A stretch of DNA of 64,000 nucleotides from Rhabdornis inornatus (Eukaryota; Chordata; Aves; Passeriformes; Rhabdornithidae). Both the position numbers and the translations under genes were made by a program. Location of the stretch: NCBI GenBank assembly GCA_013397075.1, contig VWZS01006805.1, forward strand, positions 1-64,000, read 5' to 3'. The notes under the pieces were generated by a model. It ran no database searches, was not told where the DNA came from, and was given only the letters and a program-made list of their open reading frames with translations. This document shows positions 1-12,900 of this stretch, piece after piece (position 1 is the stretch's first letter; every line of letters starts with the position of its first letter).

Positions 1-2608
1 TCAACCCCCAACAATCCTTTACAGGAAAATCCCCATATTCATGAAAGTACATCTCATAGGATGCAGATAAGCTAATCTAAATTTTTATGTAAGGACTCTG
101 TGTGATCTTGCAGCCTAATCAAAAAGAGAGATTCTGTAAAAATTTTTATCCCAATAAATTTCCTATCCTCTGAAATAGAAAATAGAGAAAGGTTCTCTCT
201 CCTCATGGCTAAGTGAAAGACAGAAATGAACAAGGAACAAGAATTCATGTCTCTCTAATTTGTGAGCTCCCTATAAAAAGAAAATATCTTACTCAATTTT
301 CTCTCAGTTACAAGAATCATTAGCACTTTTGTATGCAAGCAAAAGGCAAGAAGTCCAAAGTCTTATTTCATATAGTGCCCTCTGCATTTCCCATATGTTT
401 TCTTAAAAAAAACAAAAATTCTCTTGCTGAACTGAATCTCCATGGTGTAACTCTCCTGAGGTGCAAAGTCTGTCACTCCCTTCTCTGAAATATTTACCTG
501 CACATCTTCATTGTTGGAGGGTGAATCCTAGGTGATGGTGCAGTGAGACCTGCAGCTCCAGCCACATCACAACCCACTGAATTCCAGACAGGAAATCACT
601 GGGCTTTGCTGCCCACTGCACCCACTCAATACAATCAGCCCAGTGCTCACATAAAGGAAACCTGCTGGGCTCAAGCAGCAAAACACAGACCACTGGAAAA
701 ACTTCAAGAACTGAAAGCTCATGTACAACAACAGAGGAGAACAGAGAACAGAAAAATATGGGATGCAGCTTATGGACACAGACCTGTGGATTATCTATGG
801 TGACAGCAGCATTGTTCAGAGGAACAGCAGAAGGTAAGGAGAAGCACACAAGGCTCAGAGGAAAACAAGACAGAAGCAGCTGCAAAGGAGTGAAAGCAGA
901 ACCTGCCATAGGAAATGGCAGCTGAACACGAAGAATAACACGCCCTTCTTGCAGGAAATATGAGGAAAACAAAGAGACAAGGCAACTCCATGGGGACGGG
1001 AAAAGAAATTAAAAGAGAAAAAGAGGAGTAAGACTAGACAAAACCCCAGACTCCCTGCAATACTGAGGGCTACAGCCCTCACTGACACCAGCGCAGAAGG
1101 TTACCTGGGAGAACTGTGCAGCAGAACAGAAGATCCATTGTGGCTCAAGGCACTTGTTCTGCTGAGCCCAGCAAAGGCTGTCAACAGGGATCAAGGAGAA
1201 ACAAGGTGATGGGGGAAGCTGAGGAAGAGAAAAATTCTTCCAGCCACCTCCTCCACACTGAAACCCTAAACTTTCCCTGGTTTCTAAAATTTTACAGCAC
1301 TGAAATACCACTGTGAGGGAGTCAGTAACTTTTTTAGCATTGAAAATGCTGGTAAGAACTGAAGAAAGAACTGGGCAAACTTCTAAGTTTGCTCTCCATC
1401 TCTTCAAAGCAAGCAGAAGTGAATACAGGCTGGAAAATCAGCCCTTCGGGTCTCAAGGACGGCAGAAGTGAGCTATTTATTTGCCACATATTTGTACAGA
1501 TTGTACTTATGGGCAGTCAGCTGTTCAGAAGTCCCTCCAGGTTTGAAATGTATGAGATTTTAGGCGTCCCATTTTAAATTGTTTTCAATTTGATTACTGA
1601 AAGGTTGTTGAAGCTTCCAGCGGCCTCAGTGGCAGCCAGCATTAGTCAGCACTGCTGAAAATAGGCTCCCCACCGCCTTACAGCAGACACTCACAAACAA
1701 AATACCTGCAAAATCAGAGGCCCTTGAAACCTTTGCACTTAAAGACAATTAGCTCAGGAAACCCAGACCTGGTTCTGCACTACATCTGCAAGCCCAGAAA
1801 GTCTGTTGGGTGCTATGTCTATATGAGCAGAGAAACCTTTCGACAGATGCTGTGTTCTTCCTCCAGATATCAATGTTTTGAGACCTCACAACAGTGCTGT
1901 GAGGTTTGACTATTTAGTACTGACATGGCAGCTGCAGATGACAGCTCTAGAAACTTGTGACTGCCCCCTGAAGCAAATGTTTACAGAACAGAACAGAAGC
2001 ATTGTCTGCAATCTGCAATCAAGGGAAGGCTTCAATGTTTACTGTGGGCAACAAATTCTGAAACAATAAAATGAGCTCTTTTTCCCTCAAGATAATGCTT
2101 AAAGCCAGTCTACCATTCATTGCAACCTGTCAAGATTCCTTGTTCTTGTAGTGCTTGTAGATATTTACAGAACACTAACCACAGAAAATTTGCTCTTGTA
2201 ATATTTATCCTGAGCTCTAAATCTGAACAGGAATACCTGCCATTAAACATCTGCAAATGGGGACAATAAATTGTAAGTAAATTTTTCGCTTAGGGTGAAA
2301 CACATCAAGTGACTTGAAGTGGATGTGCCTGAAAATATTACAGTAATTTTTTAAATGTAAGGCCATGCAGCATTCAAACAGTTATAGTTTTCCCATTTTC
2401 ATGCCCTCCATTTCCACTTAATGCCATGGCAATGAAAAATAAAAGCATCATGGAAGCAGCACTGTCTGGGATCCAATACTACCTGTGTTGCAGCAGTTTT
2501 CTCTTCCACATTCTTGTTTCTCTGTTTCCCGGCAGCATGCTAAAATATCTACTTGCAGTCAAGCACCTGAGGCAGGCTACTTTGTGCACTGACACACCAG
2601 AAACCAAC
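1..2608. other. Intron-like non-coding sequence
   Basis: Stops are frequent in all frames and no recognisable protein segment, RNA gene or repeat family was seen. If the exon at 2609-2765 is real, this is downstream intron or flank of that minus-strand gene. Open frames around 508-1407 lack splice context and family motifs, and I treat them as chance. Confidence 0.5.
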
Positions 2609-2765
2609 CTGGGCTGAAAGGGTAGATGTCATTGTCGGCACCGAAGAACAGATTGCGCGTCAGCTTGCGAGGATCGACCTTCTGAGGGGTGGATGAGGCC
2701 GGACAAAGGGAGAACCTGCGACGAAGAAAGTTCTCCTCCTTCATGGCATGAGCTGTGGGGGTTTT
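2609..2765 (-). CDS. Internal coding exon of an unidentified minus-strand gene
   Basis: On the minus strand, a pyrimidine-rich tract ending in TTTCTTTTTCAG is followed by 157 nt with one long open frame, then CCCAG and a GT donor (GTTGGT, weaker than consensus). The exon starts at codon phase 0 and gives 52 codons plus one base, so it ends in phase 1. The peptide is basic and contains RRRFSLCP (RRxS resembles a basophilic kinase site), STPQK, and a hydrophobic/acidic stretch NLFFGADNDIYPFSP with a proline-directed SP. Several CpGs sit inside the exon (gcgcgtc, gcgagg, tcgacc) while the flanks have almost none, which suggests coding constraint. No signal peptide or membrane segment is visible, so a cytosolic or nuclear regulatory linker is plausible, but this is inference. 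I do not recognise the gene. The flanks are intron-like, and no neighbouring exon was identified with confidence. Confidence 0.75.
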
Positions 2766-2800
2766 CTGAAAAAGAAAGATAGAGATTACAGTTAATTTCA
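2766..2800 (-). promoter_or_regulatory. 3' splice site (acceptor and polypyrimidine tract)
   Basis: Read on the minus strand, this stretch runs from an ATTAACTGTAATC segment, which has a possible branch-point adenosine (TTAAC), into TCTCTATCTTTCTTTTTCAG directly before the open frame of the exon. The uninterrupted pyrimidine run and CAG are textbook acceptor features and help fix both the exon start and the strand. Confidence 0.7.
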
Positions 2801-5800
2801 AGACACAGGAAATCAAAGTTTTCACACCTAGATGGCTCTGCTGCTTCAAAGCCACCTAATCCTATGCAGAGTGCCAGAAGGTTATGCAGAGGAAAAAAAC
2901 TCAAAACTATATTAGTTTGAAGATACAATCACGGATTTGCTGACTCTCAGTATTTGCAAACTGTAGGGAAGCAGGACACTGCTCCTCAGTGAATCAGGCA
3001 GTATAATATCTTCCTGCCTACAAAGATCTGTCAGGGTAAGAGCTGCTCACTGGGTCCATTCAGTACCTAACACTCCATTTCAGTGCCTGAAACCCCTTTT
3101 TTTTTTTTTTTTTTTAAAAAAAAGGCTTTTGAGTCTCATAAATGCAACTCCACTGGTGTCAGCAGAGTTACACCATCTCCACACAAATCAACATTAATAT
3201 GAGCAGCACGAAGGAAGACCAGGCTGCACTGGCTGCAGGGAACAGCAAGAGATCACACCAGTCACTCCCACTCTTATTTCCTATTACAGCACATAAAAAT
3301 TATTTTGGTTTCTTTAAAATGGCATGAAGATCAGCCTTGCAGTCTGATCAGTAAGATAACCACTGCTGCTCTGTGAGGGTAAAGACCAGCAATTGTGTCC
3401 CCAAAAGCCTCCCTGCATCCCTGTACTGGTGGTGCTTTGCTCTTTACCACCGCTCGGCTAACATATTAAACCATCCTGGCTGGAATTAAAGGGGTTTTTT
3501 ATACCCATCCAACAAGCAGTTCTTTCTTACCCTTTACAAACAGATACTATGACCGTCTCCTTCACAAGTTACAGGCTTTATTCTCTCCCCATGTGCAGCT
3601 AGAGGCATGGCTCTGGATAGCAGTAAGAAGCATTAACCCAGCTTTTGGGTGGGTATCCCTCACCAGAAGCTCTGCTGCTTCTCTTGGGGACTGAGGTAAG
3701 GAAAACCCTTTAAGGATAGTACATGTTTCCTGAAAAGCATCTCCAAGTTTTCCCATCTATTTTAGGCTACTGGGGAAACAAAGAAGAAAGGTTGCCCAGA
3801 GTCACAGTGCAGTTTAGAAGGGCAGGACCAACATGCTCCTAAGGTGACTCTCATGGCACAGGTGGGAAATGGGCTGGGAAAAGGCTAGAAGACCCTGACC
3901 TCCCTTCCTGCTCCCTGTGCTTGTGCTGCCCAAATGCCCCAACTTCATGGGGAACTTTCAACAGCCTCTTGGAGCTCAGGCTTCATAGCCAAGGCACCAC
4001 ATGAGGGGATGGCATGAATGTGTCCCAGCCTGAGAAAATCCCCTTCTGTGTTTTATCTGGGGTCTGTACCCCCACCTGCCCTGCCAATCCCTGTAGATGA
4101 CAGGCCCAATGTTTCAGGTTTTGCAGTTTTTAAAAATTTATTTGCCCAGCAGGCTGCATCAGCTTTATAAACTAGCTGCTGTATAGAAGGCAAGAGAGAA
4201 TCTACTCCTTCTTTCCTGCAAGACAAGGCCTCAGTGCCCAAGAGCTTAATTTGATCTAAACCACGCTGGACTTCAGCAATGTGCATGGGTTACCAAAACC
4301 ACCTGTAGCAACAGGTCTTTCTGAACCCAGCTCACCATGGGATGTGTGAGACATCAGGGTCTACAACATCCAACAACAGGCTAATGGGTAGCAGGTGGGG
4401 CTAGCCCAAAAATGGGACTCCCACAGGCTAGCAGTTGCCATTTGAAGGAGATGCGTGTCCCCTGTTGGATCTGCATCATCCGCGCAGGATGAAACAAGGT
4501 CTGTGCAGTGATTGCCAAGAACTCCAAAATCTCTGTGTGTCAGAGTGGCCCCCACCATGAAGTGGTGTAAGACAGCACACTCTGAGCAGCAGAACTTCAC
4601 TGCAAGCCCTTCACACAGCTCTCGGTGAAAGGCTTTGCACTTGAGCTCCAGGACATGCACACTGCAGGGCAATGTTTCAGGCTGATGATGTGTGATGGCA
4701 GCTAGGTGAAATGAGGTGTCTGCAGCTTTGCACTTGCTGCTGCCCTGCCTCCTGTCAACTCAACTGCCCAGGAAAACGCTCTGTAAACATATCCAGGCTC
4801 AAATATCATATCCATATTCCAGAATATTCCAAATATCATATCATATGCAGGTTCCCACTGCAGCCAACGGCATCTCCAAGGCAGCAGGTAACATAGCTAA
4901 TGTAGCAATGTAAATAAACCTGTTTGCTTAGAAACTCTTGATTGCATACAGCTGGGTGGAGAGAAGATGCAAAACTTAACTGCTAACTTTAAAAAAAGAA
5001 AGGAGAGAGGAGAAGAAAACACAGCCAGCTACATGTCTGAAAGCAAAGTATTTAAAAATAATCCAGGTCTAAATAGCTGGGTTTGGAATGCTAACAGTGA
5101 GCTATTTTTTCTCATTCCCAGAAAGGCAGTCTCAACTCCCTACCTCTAGAACTGCTTGTAAGTGGCTCAGAACAAAAGAAGATGAGTGGGATATTTTCTC
5201 CAAAAAGCAGAGACCTGGCAAGGCTGTGCCAATCATGCAGGAAGGCGTTCAGAAATCCCAGGCCCACCCAGTGGAAGCAGGCTGAAGAGCACATTACAAA
5301 CATAAAACATCCATCCATCAACTCTTACGCCCTGACAGGGCAACAGAAAGGCTGTGTCCATGATCATTTTGTCTCAGCAATACCATGAGCTGTGTCAGTG
5401 TGATGCCTGGAAAAAGGCATCAAGTGAAGAACTGCCAGCCAGCTCACACTGACGTGAGCAGCAAAACCCCAAAAAACAATTTCTTTCAACTGTTGCTCTA
5501 TTTACTATGCAGAGAGACCCATACACTGATGTTTTGCTCACTTACTATTTCACACTATTTAACCACAGGATAAATATCAGAATTACAAGGCTGATGCTCT
5601 CGCATTGCCACAGTTATTTAAGCCACTGGTTTGATGGCAGAAAAAATCTGGATGCTTTGTTCAGCTGGGAACAACCAGTAACAAAGGAAAAATACTTTTC
5701 TCAAGTCTGGCTCTTCTCTTACATATCTTCATACAAATTTGTGGCAGCAGCTCATCTCTTTTTGATCACACAGATCAATTTGAGTAAGTTCCTCTTAACT

Positions 5801-7959
5801 GGTGCTTTTTGGCAGAAGACCCCCAGTGACTGAAGCTCCCTGTGAAGCAGAAGCAGAGACATGTCTGTCACACACACATACAACCATGCAACACATCGTG
5901 CCACCAGCATGGTGTTTTCCAGCTTGTTTTTCAAGGATATCTACATAAGATACATTTGACCCTCATCCAGACAGGGTAGCACAACACCACAAAAACAGAC
6001 TTTTTTTCCTTTTTATTTTGGGTTTTCTTAATATATCAAACACTTCTTTTCCTTGTCTGGAGAAAATGTAGTTCACATTATTAAGATTCTACAATAAACC
6101 TGAAATATTTGGTTTGGTTTCCAAAAGACATCACTGTGTGTGTCTGCATCTGTATCTACCCTGCTTCATCTTCCCTCCCAACCCCTTTTGTACCATTTGA
6201 AAAAGTCATGGAACTCCAGGAGACATTAGAAAACTCGAAAATATTAGTTTCTTAAAAGTTGTATCTTCTTAAAAGATCAACAGCTAAAGGAGGGAAACTG
6301 TAAAGCTGTCCTTTGAACCCAGCTATTACCAAATACCAGTGAATCCAATACAAGCCACAAATCCATAGGAAATTGAGGCCTCATTAGCTCACTTACTTAG
6401 AAAACTACTACTTATATCTGTCCATAAAGGTCTGACTGCCCAAGCTGACTTCAAATAACATAAAGCTCATGAGAGCTGTAGGGGAAGACGAACAGTAGAT
6501 GCCAGGGACAATTTTCCAAAGGGATGTAACAGGAAAGTGGGAGGTGTGTTCATTGATTTTCACAAGAGGGCTCTTTAGACACCTAAATAATCCAGAAAAA
6601 ATAGAAAAATTCAGTGCTGATAAAGTATCTGCTAAGAAATAAGGAACAACAGAAGATGGGCTTCTAGACATGAGTGATTTAGAGCCTCAAATCTTTAATG
6701 GCTGATTTGAAGACAACACTATTATTCTGAAACCCAAATCTACTTCTAAATCAATATTTTGGAGATTGCTTCAGGATATGGCAGATGCTTCAGGGAAATC
6801 AACTCTGTGGGGGCTCATGGAATAGAGAAAAGGTAAAAATCAAAAATGGGCCAGAATTGCAGAAGGCCAAAAATTGCCATTCTGTCACCCAACCACTTAT
6901 GAAACACAAGGCAAGAAATGTCACCCACTGCTACAGCATTCCCTCCAAATCCAGCAAATGAGATGAAGAATTGTTCTAGAAAGACAACATGTCCTAATTT
7001 CTGGTGCAGAATCCATACACTCACTTAGGAAAATAACCTTGTAATGAAAAACCTTCATTCTAGCTCCTGCATGAATTTAACTGGTTGTTAGTCTTGGTAG
7101 ATTAAAGTGCCCTGAAGTTTGCAGCTCAGATAATTTCTGTCCTTCCATTCTGTGCTGTTGATCGTAAAAATGAAGGAAAGGTAATACAGAGAGTATGGAC
7201 AGAGCCACTAAACACAATACTTCGCAGGATTGCTCCTTTTATGTCCACAGCTCTTTAAGCAGTAATGGGCTATTAAATATGAGCTGTTCACCAGAGCTTA
7301 AAAAGGAATAAATAATTTTCTCACTAACCCTGTCTTTGAGACCTCTTTATCTTCTAAAAATGCAAAATACAGTAGAAGAGAAGTCTACATCAAAGTCCCA
7401 TGAAGCACAGGACAAATGAAAGTAGTGTACTTAACAGCGTGCAACAGCACAATGGGACTTTCCCTCCCAGGTGGCTTCAGGAACAGCCAATGAAGACCAA
7501 CGGGGCAAGAATAAAAGTTACTTTATCAGCAAACCTCGTGATGCTATTAAAGCAAATGGAAACTGCCACTGCTCTCCTTTTCTGGGACTGGACCCATTTT
7601 GGATGAAGGCAGTGACTAAAACACTTAAAGATGATCACTGTTGGTACAGATGCCTTTTGTACACACCTGTTCTGCATCCTGGGTCTTTTGTGCTTGCTAG
7701 GAAGATAGTGAAAGCTTTCAGCACCAGGTTTGAAGTTTCTGGGAAAGGAGTTTTCCTGGCTCCTTTTTTGAATTTTCAAAGTTCCTGATATATAATTACC
7801 ACAGAGCTAAACACTGTGCAGATACTATGTTGTCCAGACCCTCTGCAAACTTGTGGGTAGGTTGGTTTGCTTACTCTCATTTCCAGCATCTTAAAATAGA
7901 CTGGAAATATGTACTTCTCTATAAATAGTTAATTAGGGGTTTTATATAGTCAACAAGGC
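2801..7959. other. Intron-like non-coding sequence
   Basis: Apart from the T/A homopolymer at 3097-3123 and a cluster of short repeated atatcatat motifs at about 4800-4850, I see no gene, RNA or transposon here. The open frames are short, mutually overlapping on both strands, and have no family motifs. Confidence 0.5.
3097..3123. repeat. T19/A8 homopolymer junction
   Basis: Nineteen T residues are followed directly by eight A residues, making a small self-complementary homopolymer tract. It lies in intron-like DNA about 330 bp upstream (minus-strand sense) of the exon. It has no repeat-family flank that I recognise. Confidence 0.8.
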
Positions 7960-8275
7960 TGAGCGAGTTAGAGGCGGCTCTTAATTTATTCAAAGCTTGT
8001 TTCCAACAACCTTCTCTTTTTCTGGTCACTAAGTATTTCCCAGAAACTAAATCATATTTTGTATTCAAAGCAGTCATTCACTCAAAAACCTGCATCAATA
8101 GGGAAAATTAGATCAAAAGATACTGACATTTCCTGATCCAATTAACCCTGAGGAGGTAAAAATTTATGAATTAAATGAGAAGGCAAATTGTTAGCAGATA
8201 CATTTCTAGTGATTACAATTCTACATATTCACAAGGAAAAACAGCAGCACAGATCCTCAGTAAAGGTAAATAATT
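7960..8275. other. Candidate conserved non-coding element (AT-rich)
   Basis: The segment is rich in TTAATT and AATTA cores (for example gttaattagg just upstream, cttaatttattc, ttaaatgaga, aataattagtt), has no long open frame, and looks unlike the neighbouring repeat-poor DNA. This texture is common in vertebrate enhancers that bind homeodomain factors. No alignment was possible, so the call rests only on composition and motif clustering. Confidence 0.22.
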
Positions 8276-9639
8276 AGTTCAGTGGTGTGCTGGTGATTTA
8301 CAACAGTTGAAGAACCACAATCAATTCAGGAAGTCTGTGAAATCTGTTTTTGAAGGCTATTCCCAAAAATGCCTATTAATAAGACAGATAATTGGACAAC
8401 CAACCCCCTAACAGTTAAATGAAACCTGATACAGTGAAAAGTGACTGTGCAGGCAATTTTTTCTCTACCTAATTCATATCTGTTGATTAGAGAAATGGCA
8501 AAACACACATATTGCAGCTGACACTGAATGTTTTGGGCTCTCGGGCTGTTAGTTGGAGCCTGAAGCAGTGGAGCTCCAGAGCAGGTGCCAGCTACTCTCT
8601 ATACCCTTAATTATTGAGGGTCAGCTATTTCTCTGTGGTACAGGCAAGGGAACCTTTCCTCACCAGTGGTACTGCAGGAGTGCCCTAATTTTATGCATTG
8701 CCATATCCTCTGCTGCATGCCACACTACTCAGCTTGACAATCAGCCCAGGCTGGAAAATCAAGTAACATGGGTTGCTGAAGACACCCATCTGCAACAAAG
8801 TGATGGGCTTTGTTAAGATTACATGCAACAGATTTCTCTCAGCTGCTTTGGCAAGCTCAGGAGCATGGCTAGTTTGTCCCTAGCCATGTCAAAGTTTGTC
8901 AAAGCTCACATATCCTTAGAGTCCTTAGAGCTGCCTCCCTTGTGCTGCTTTTGTCGAAGTTGCCTGCCACAGCCACCTCAGCAATCTGCCCTTGCTTTCT
9001 CTGAGAACAGAAAACAAACTCTCTCTATCACCCCCTGCCTCTCACCCTGCCTTTTCCTGCACTGGGCAGTGAAATTCACTTAGTAATCAGGAGACAAAAC
9101 TATTTCCTCCCTTAATTCTCTCTAAGATGTCTCGATTAATGTTTTCTTTGTATACACCAGAACATTTCCAGCTTCAGGCACACCAGCAGCACTCAGATGC
9201 ATAATCTTCTTACAACTAATCTCTCTCTAGGGTGAGCATTATGTACAAAGACTACAAACAGAACAACTGCAGGCAAAACCAGGCCCTGAATGCCTACACT
9301 GAAAAAAAAATCCCAGGTCGTTCCTCCTGGGGATCCCTAAAACGGGACTTAAAAATTTCAAGGTAGGGTCACACAGGGCAGAACATTTTTATTTGACATG
9401 TAGGAAAACATCATCTTCAGAATTATCTCTGGTTTGGATAAACATCTGTGAGCAAAGACCAGCCCATCACTAAAGCCATGCTGTGTTTGGGAAAGGGATC
9501 ACTGCAACCCTATGGATTAGAAAAGGGCACTACAATAAGCTCCACACACACAAACCTTGTGTGGTTTGCTTTTTTTCTTAAAACAGTTGCAACTGACTCT
9601 GTAAACACTGCACTGGCGATTTCTTCCAGCTAAGAATAT

Positions 9640-9900
9640 CGAGTGGGCTGCTGAAACGAATGCTTAATGATTTTTACATCCACCTCCTCTGCCCTTTAAA
9701 CTATAAATTGATTGTTATGCAAAGGCTATTAATTTAACAAAGCATATTAAATTTCCCACTAGCACTGAGGAGCTTCTCCTGACTTAGCATTTCACTCGTC
9801 TTTCCCCTTGTTAACTGCATAGATCATACCTCACTTGCTGTAATTACAACTAGTACATCAACATTAATTATTCCCTGGGTAATGGCAGGTGCATGCAGAA
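9640..9900. other. Candidate conserved non-coding element (AT-rich)
   Basis: This block is dense in homeodomain-like cores (ttaatgat, tattaattta, attaatta) and contains an octamer-like atgcaaag. It carries no open frame of note and no repeat signature. The resemblance to developmental enhancers is inference from motif clustering alone. Confidence 0.25.
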
Positions 9901-12900
9901 TTCAAGGTCTAACCCACACTACCAGAAGGATGAGAAAGTCTCCAGCATTCAGTGAATAATAGGAGTGAGAACCTTTCCTGCAGATCTTTTTATCTCAGTC
10001 CTTCACTTTATTTTCAGTAAATCATACTTTGCATAATCCCCTTTAGCCCCCAGTTCCTGAAGGCATCTCAATTCAATATAGCTCATGCAAAGGCATTTTC
10101 TTGAAGCACCAATCTATTCAGGAAGGTGAGGCGCTTGCTTGGAATCCTCTTCAGCCTTTTAATCCCATGTTCTAATATTTTCAACTGAAGAGATAAATCA
10201 CACCTGTTAAGTATATACCAAGCACCTTATCCATCTTACTGAATTTTTATTTAAAGCTTACCATTATATTTGTTACTGATATCTCTCATCAGCATTCTTT
10301 TAAGCAGGAAAAGAAAGTCAAAACTCAGATTAGCAAAGGCTTCCCACCAAAATATAATGCACAACCAAGCATGTGTGTAGTGTATAGGAAGAAATGTGCC
10401 ATCACATCACATCACAACTCATCTCCTGATGCAGTTTTCATAACAAACTAGCCAAGAAATTCCAGGAAGGATCCACTTTGAGACAAACTCAGGAAACCAG
10501 ATCTCTGTCTCTAAATTTCTGTTTATCTAGAAATACTTCTATATATCTTTAATTGAAAGTTTCACAGAGGTGACACCAGAATTTCCAGCTGCCTCTCAGC
10601 AGTGAACTCAGGAGGCTCTCAGAAATACAGTAAACACAAAACCAAGGTGTAAGCACAACTTGGGCACATACACACAAATTACCCTTCAGCTAGATAGCTG
10701 GAACAGGGCAAACAACATGGGCTACAAGGAAGGCATGCAAGGCAGGCTAGAAATGATGTCTGAGAAATCAAACAAGCACCACATGGCCAGTTCATTCTGA
10801 AATCTATGCTGGTGCCTGCTATTTGTTCAAGCTTTTTCAGGTAAGCACCCTTGAACTTTTTCAGGTAAGCAGCCTTTTCAGGTACCACCCTTGAATCCCT
10901 GCTGCTTGTGCTGGAAGTGTGGGCAAGCTTCTGGGCAGCACATAGCAGTTTGGCAGTGCACGTCCAAGCCAAAAGGCAAGACTCCCTTTGACTTCCATGG
11001 GCACGAGGCTCAGGCACACAAGCAGGGCATAAAGTTAGGCACTAAAAAACAATGTTGAAAGCTTTGTACTAGTTAAGGAAATAAGCATCACTTATTAATT
11101 TCAATATAAATAATTTTAGGCCCAAAGATGAAAATACGGGACATATAACTAAAAACTCCCCACCTCAAAAGCAGATTGGAAGTGCTCTGTTTCCTTTTTG
11201 TTGTGGTTATTGATACTGACAGCTCATCTACCAGTGACAGTTTTCATTTGAGGCCAGTTGTGAACACAGCATCTCCAAGCCTGGGCATTTCAGGGAGCAA
11301 GTCTCCAAGTCCCATGAACAGTATTAATGAATTACATAATGGTAAACCACATCCACCTTTGACACACTGAGCTTTCCAGTAATTTTCCATAACTCACACA
11401 GTACATGTGGCTTGAGGAATGGCTATCCCACATCCCCTCATGCCCTGAAGTTTTTATGCGTGCTGTTAGCAACACCCTCCCACACAACCAAAAATTTTGA
11501 ACTGTAGCCAAATATCTAAGAGAACAGCTTTCTAATAACCCATTTTCTCTAGAGCTACCTCAGGCTGTGGTAAGGGCCACCCTGATGGATTTACCACAAC
11601 AGGCTTCGGGGAGAGGGAGCTCATGCAAGCATGGGACCTTCTATCCTCACTCCTGTAGGGGCTGACAGGATTTGGGATAAACTCAGGGCAGTGAGATATG
11701 GTATCAGGTACACAGAAACATAAGTAAGACAGTAACTTATTTGCTTTAGCTAAAGCTACTGGAGATTTAAAGCCATGACAAGAACACTTTGCTTCGGACA
11801 GGGGCACAGTTACATCATTTGCAAGCAGGCCACATCTTCAAGGTCAGTTCTTGCAATGATATTTTTCTTTGAAAAGAACATATTCAAGAGCATCATTACA
11901 GCCTCATCCTGCTATCTAAATCACATAATGAGATCATATTCCTTTGTAATGGATGGATCCTACTTTTAATGACATTTTTTAAAAACCCAGATGACTGCAA
12001 GCCTCACTGATGGCTTTCTATGATATTCACCTCTGTCTTTAGACAATTAAGTCTAGAAAAGATTGTGCCTTGAGGCTATATTCCCACCTACATTAGTAGG
12101 AAATACCAAGCTAATCTGAAGACCTGCTTCCATACTCGAGAGGCACCTTCTGACATTATTCCCTTGTTTGTGAAATATTGCCCTCTTGTAAAAAAGTAAA
12201 CCAGAATCAATTCCTACCTCAAGTCTGTTAAGCCATTCCCAGACTTGGGCTCCAACAGGAACTTTGACACAGCAGTAAGGCAAAGGTAGTGTCAGGAAAG
12301 GATGTTTACAGACCATCTCAAAGGACAGAAAACAAGTGCTGTTCAATACAACAGATTCAGTTCCAGATTATGCCATGAGCATCCGCTGTCCAAAGAATTT
12401 TAGATTAGAAGTGTATTTCCACCTTGGCATCTTGTATGAGCACAAACTATATTTCCATCCAATGGCTCTGACCCCAAGCCTACTAAATTATAGCTGACCT
12501 GGACCACCTACTTCTGAAGAACAGGTAAACAATGTGGAAATGACCACATCCTGTGGGGCTCCAGTTATGCTGAATTTTCCATTCCTCTATTTTCTTGTTT
12601 CTCCTATCAGATTCAGACAGGATCTCTAAATCTCAGGGGCCTTCATAAGGAGGGCTGAATAAACATGACCAAATAAATTTTAAGGAAGTGCATCTATTTT
12701 TGAAAAGATCCTTATATGCCCCTGTTCAGCTTTTCAGTCTTTTGGGCACTGTAGTATATACCAAGATCTGTAGTACAGTGGTTTAAATTTAGAATCCACC
12801 TATACTTCCTCTGATATAGCCATTCTCCCTGAAATTCTACAGGAAATTAATATACTGAGTATCTTTGCATAAACCTCACTATTTCTCAGAGACGAGAGCA

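Noticed and set aside
508..1407. Several 66-154 codon minus frames near the left edge
   Set aside because: They overlap one another in different frames, are cysteine/phenylalanine/leucine-rich, and lack any family motif.
6380..6440. A GTAAGTGAG donor-like site on the minus strand near 6400
   Set aside because: No matching acceptor, and the longest open frame ends at a stop before it.
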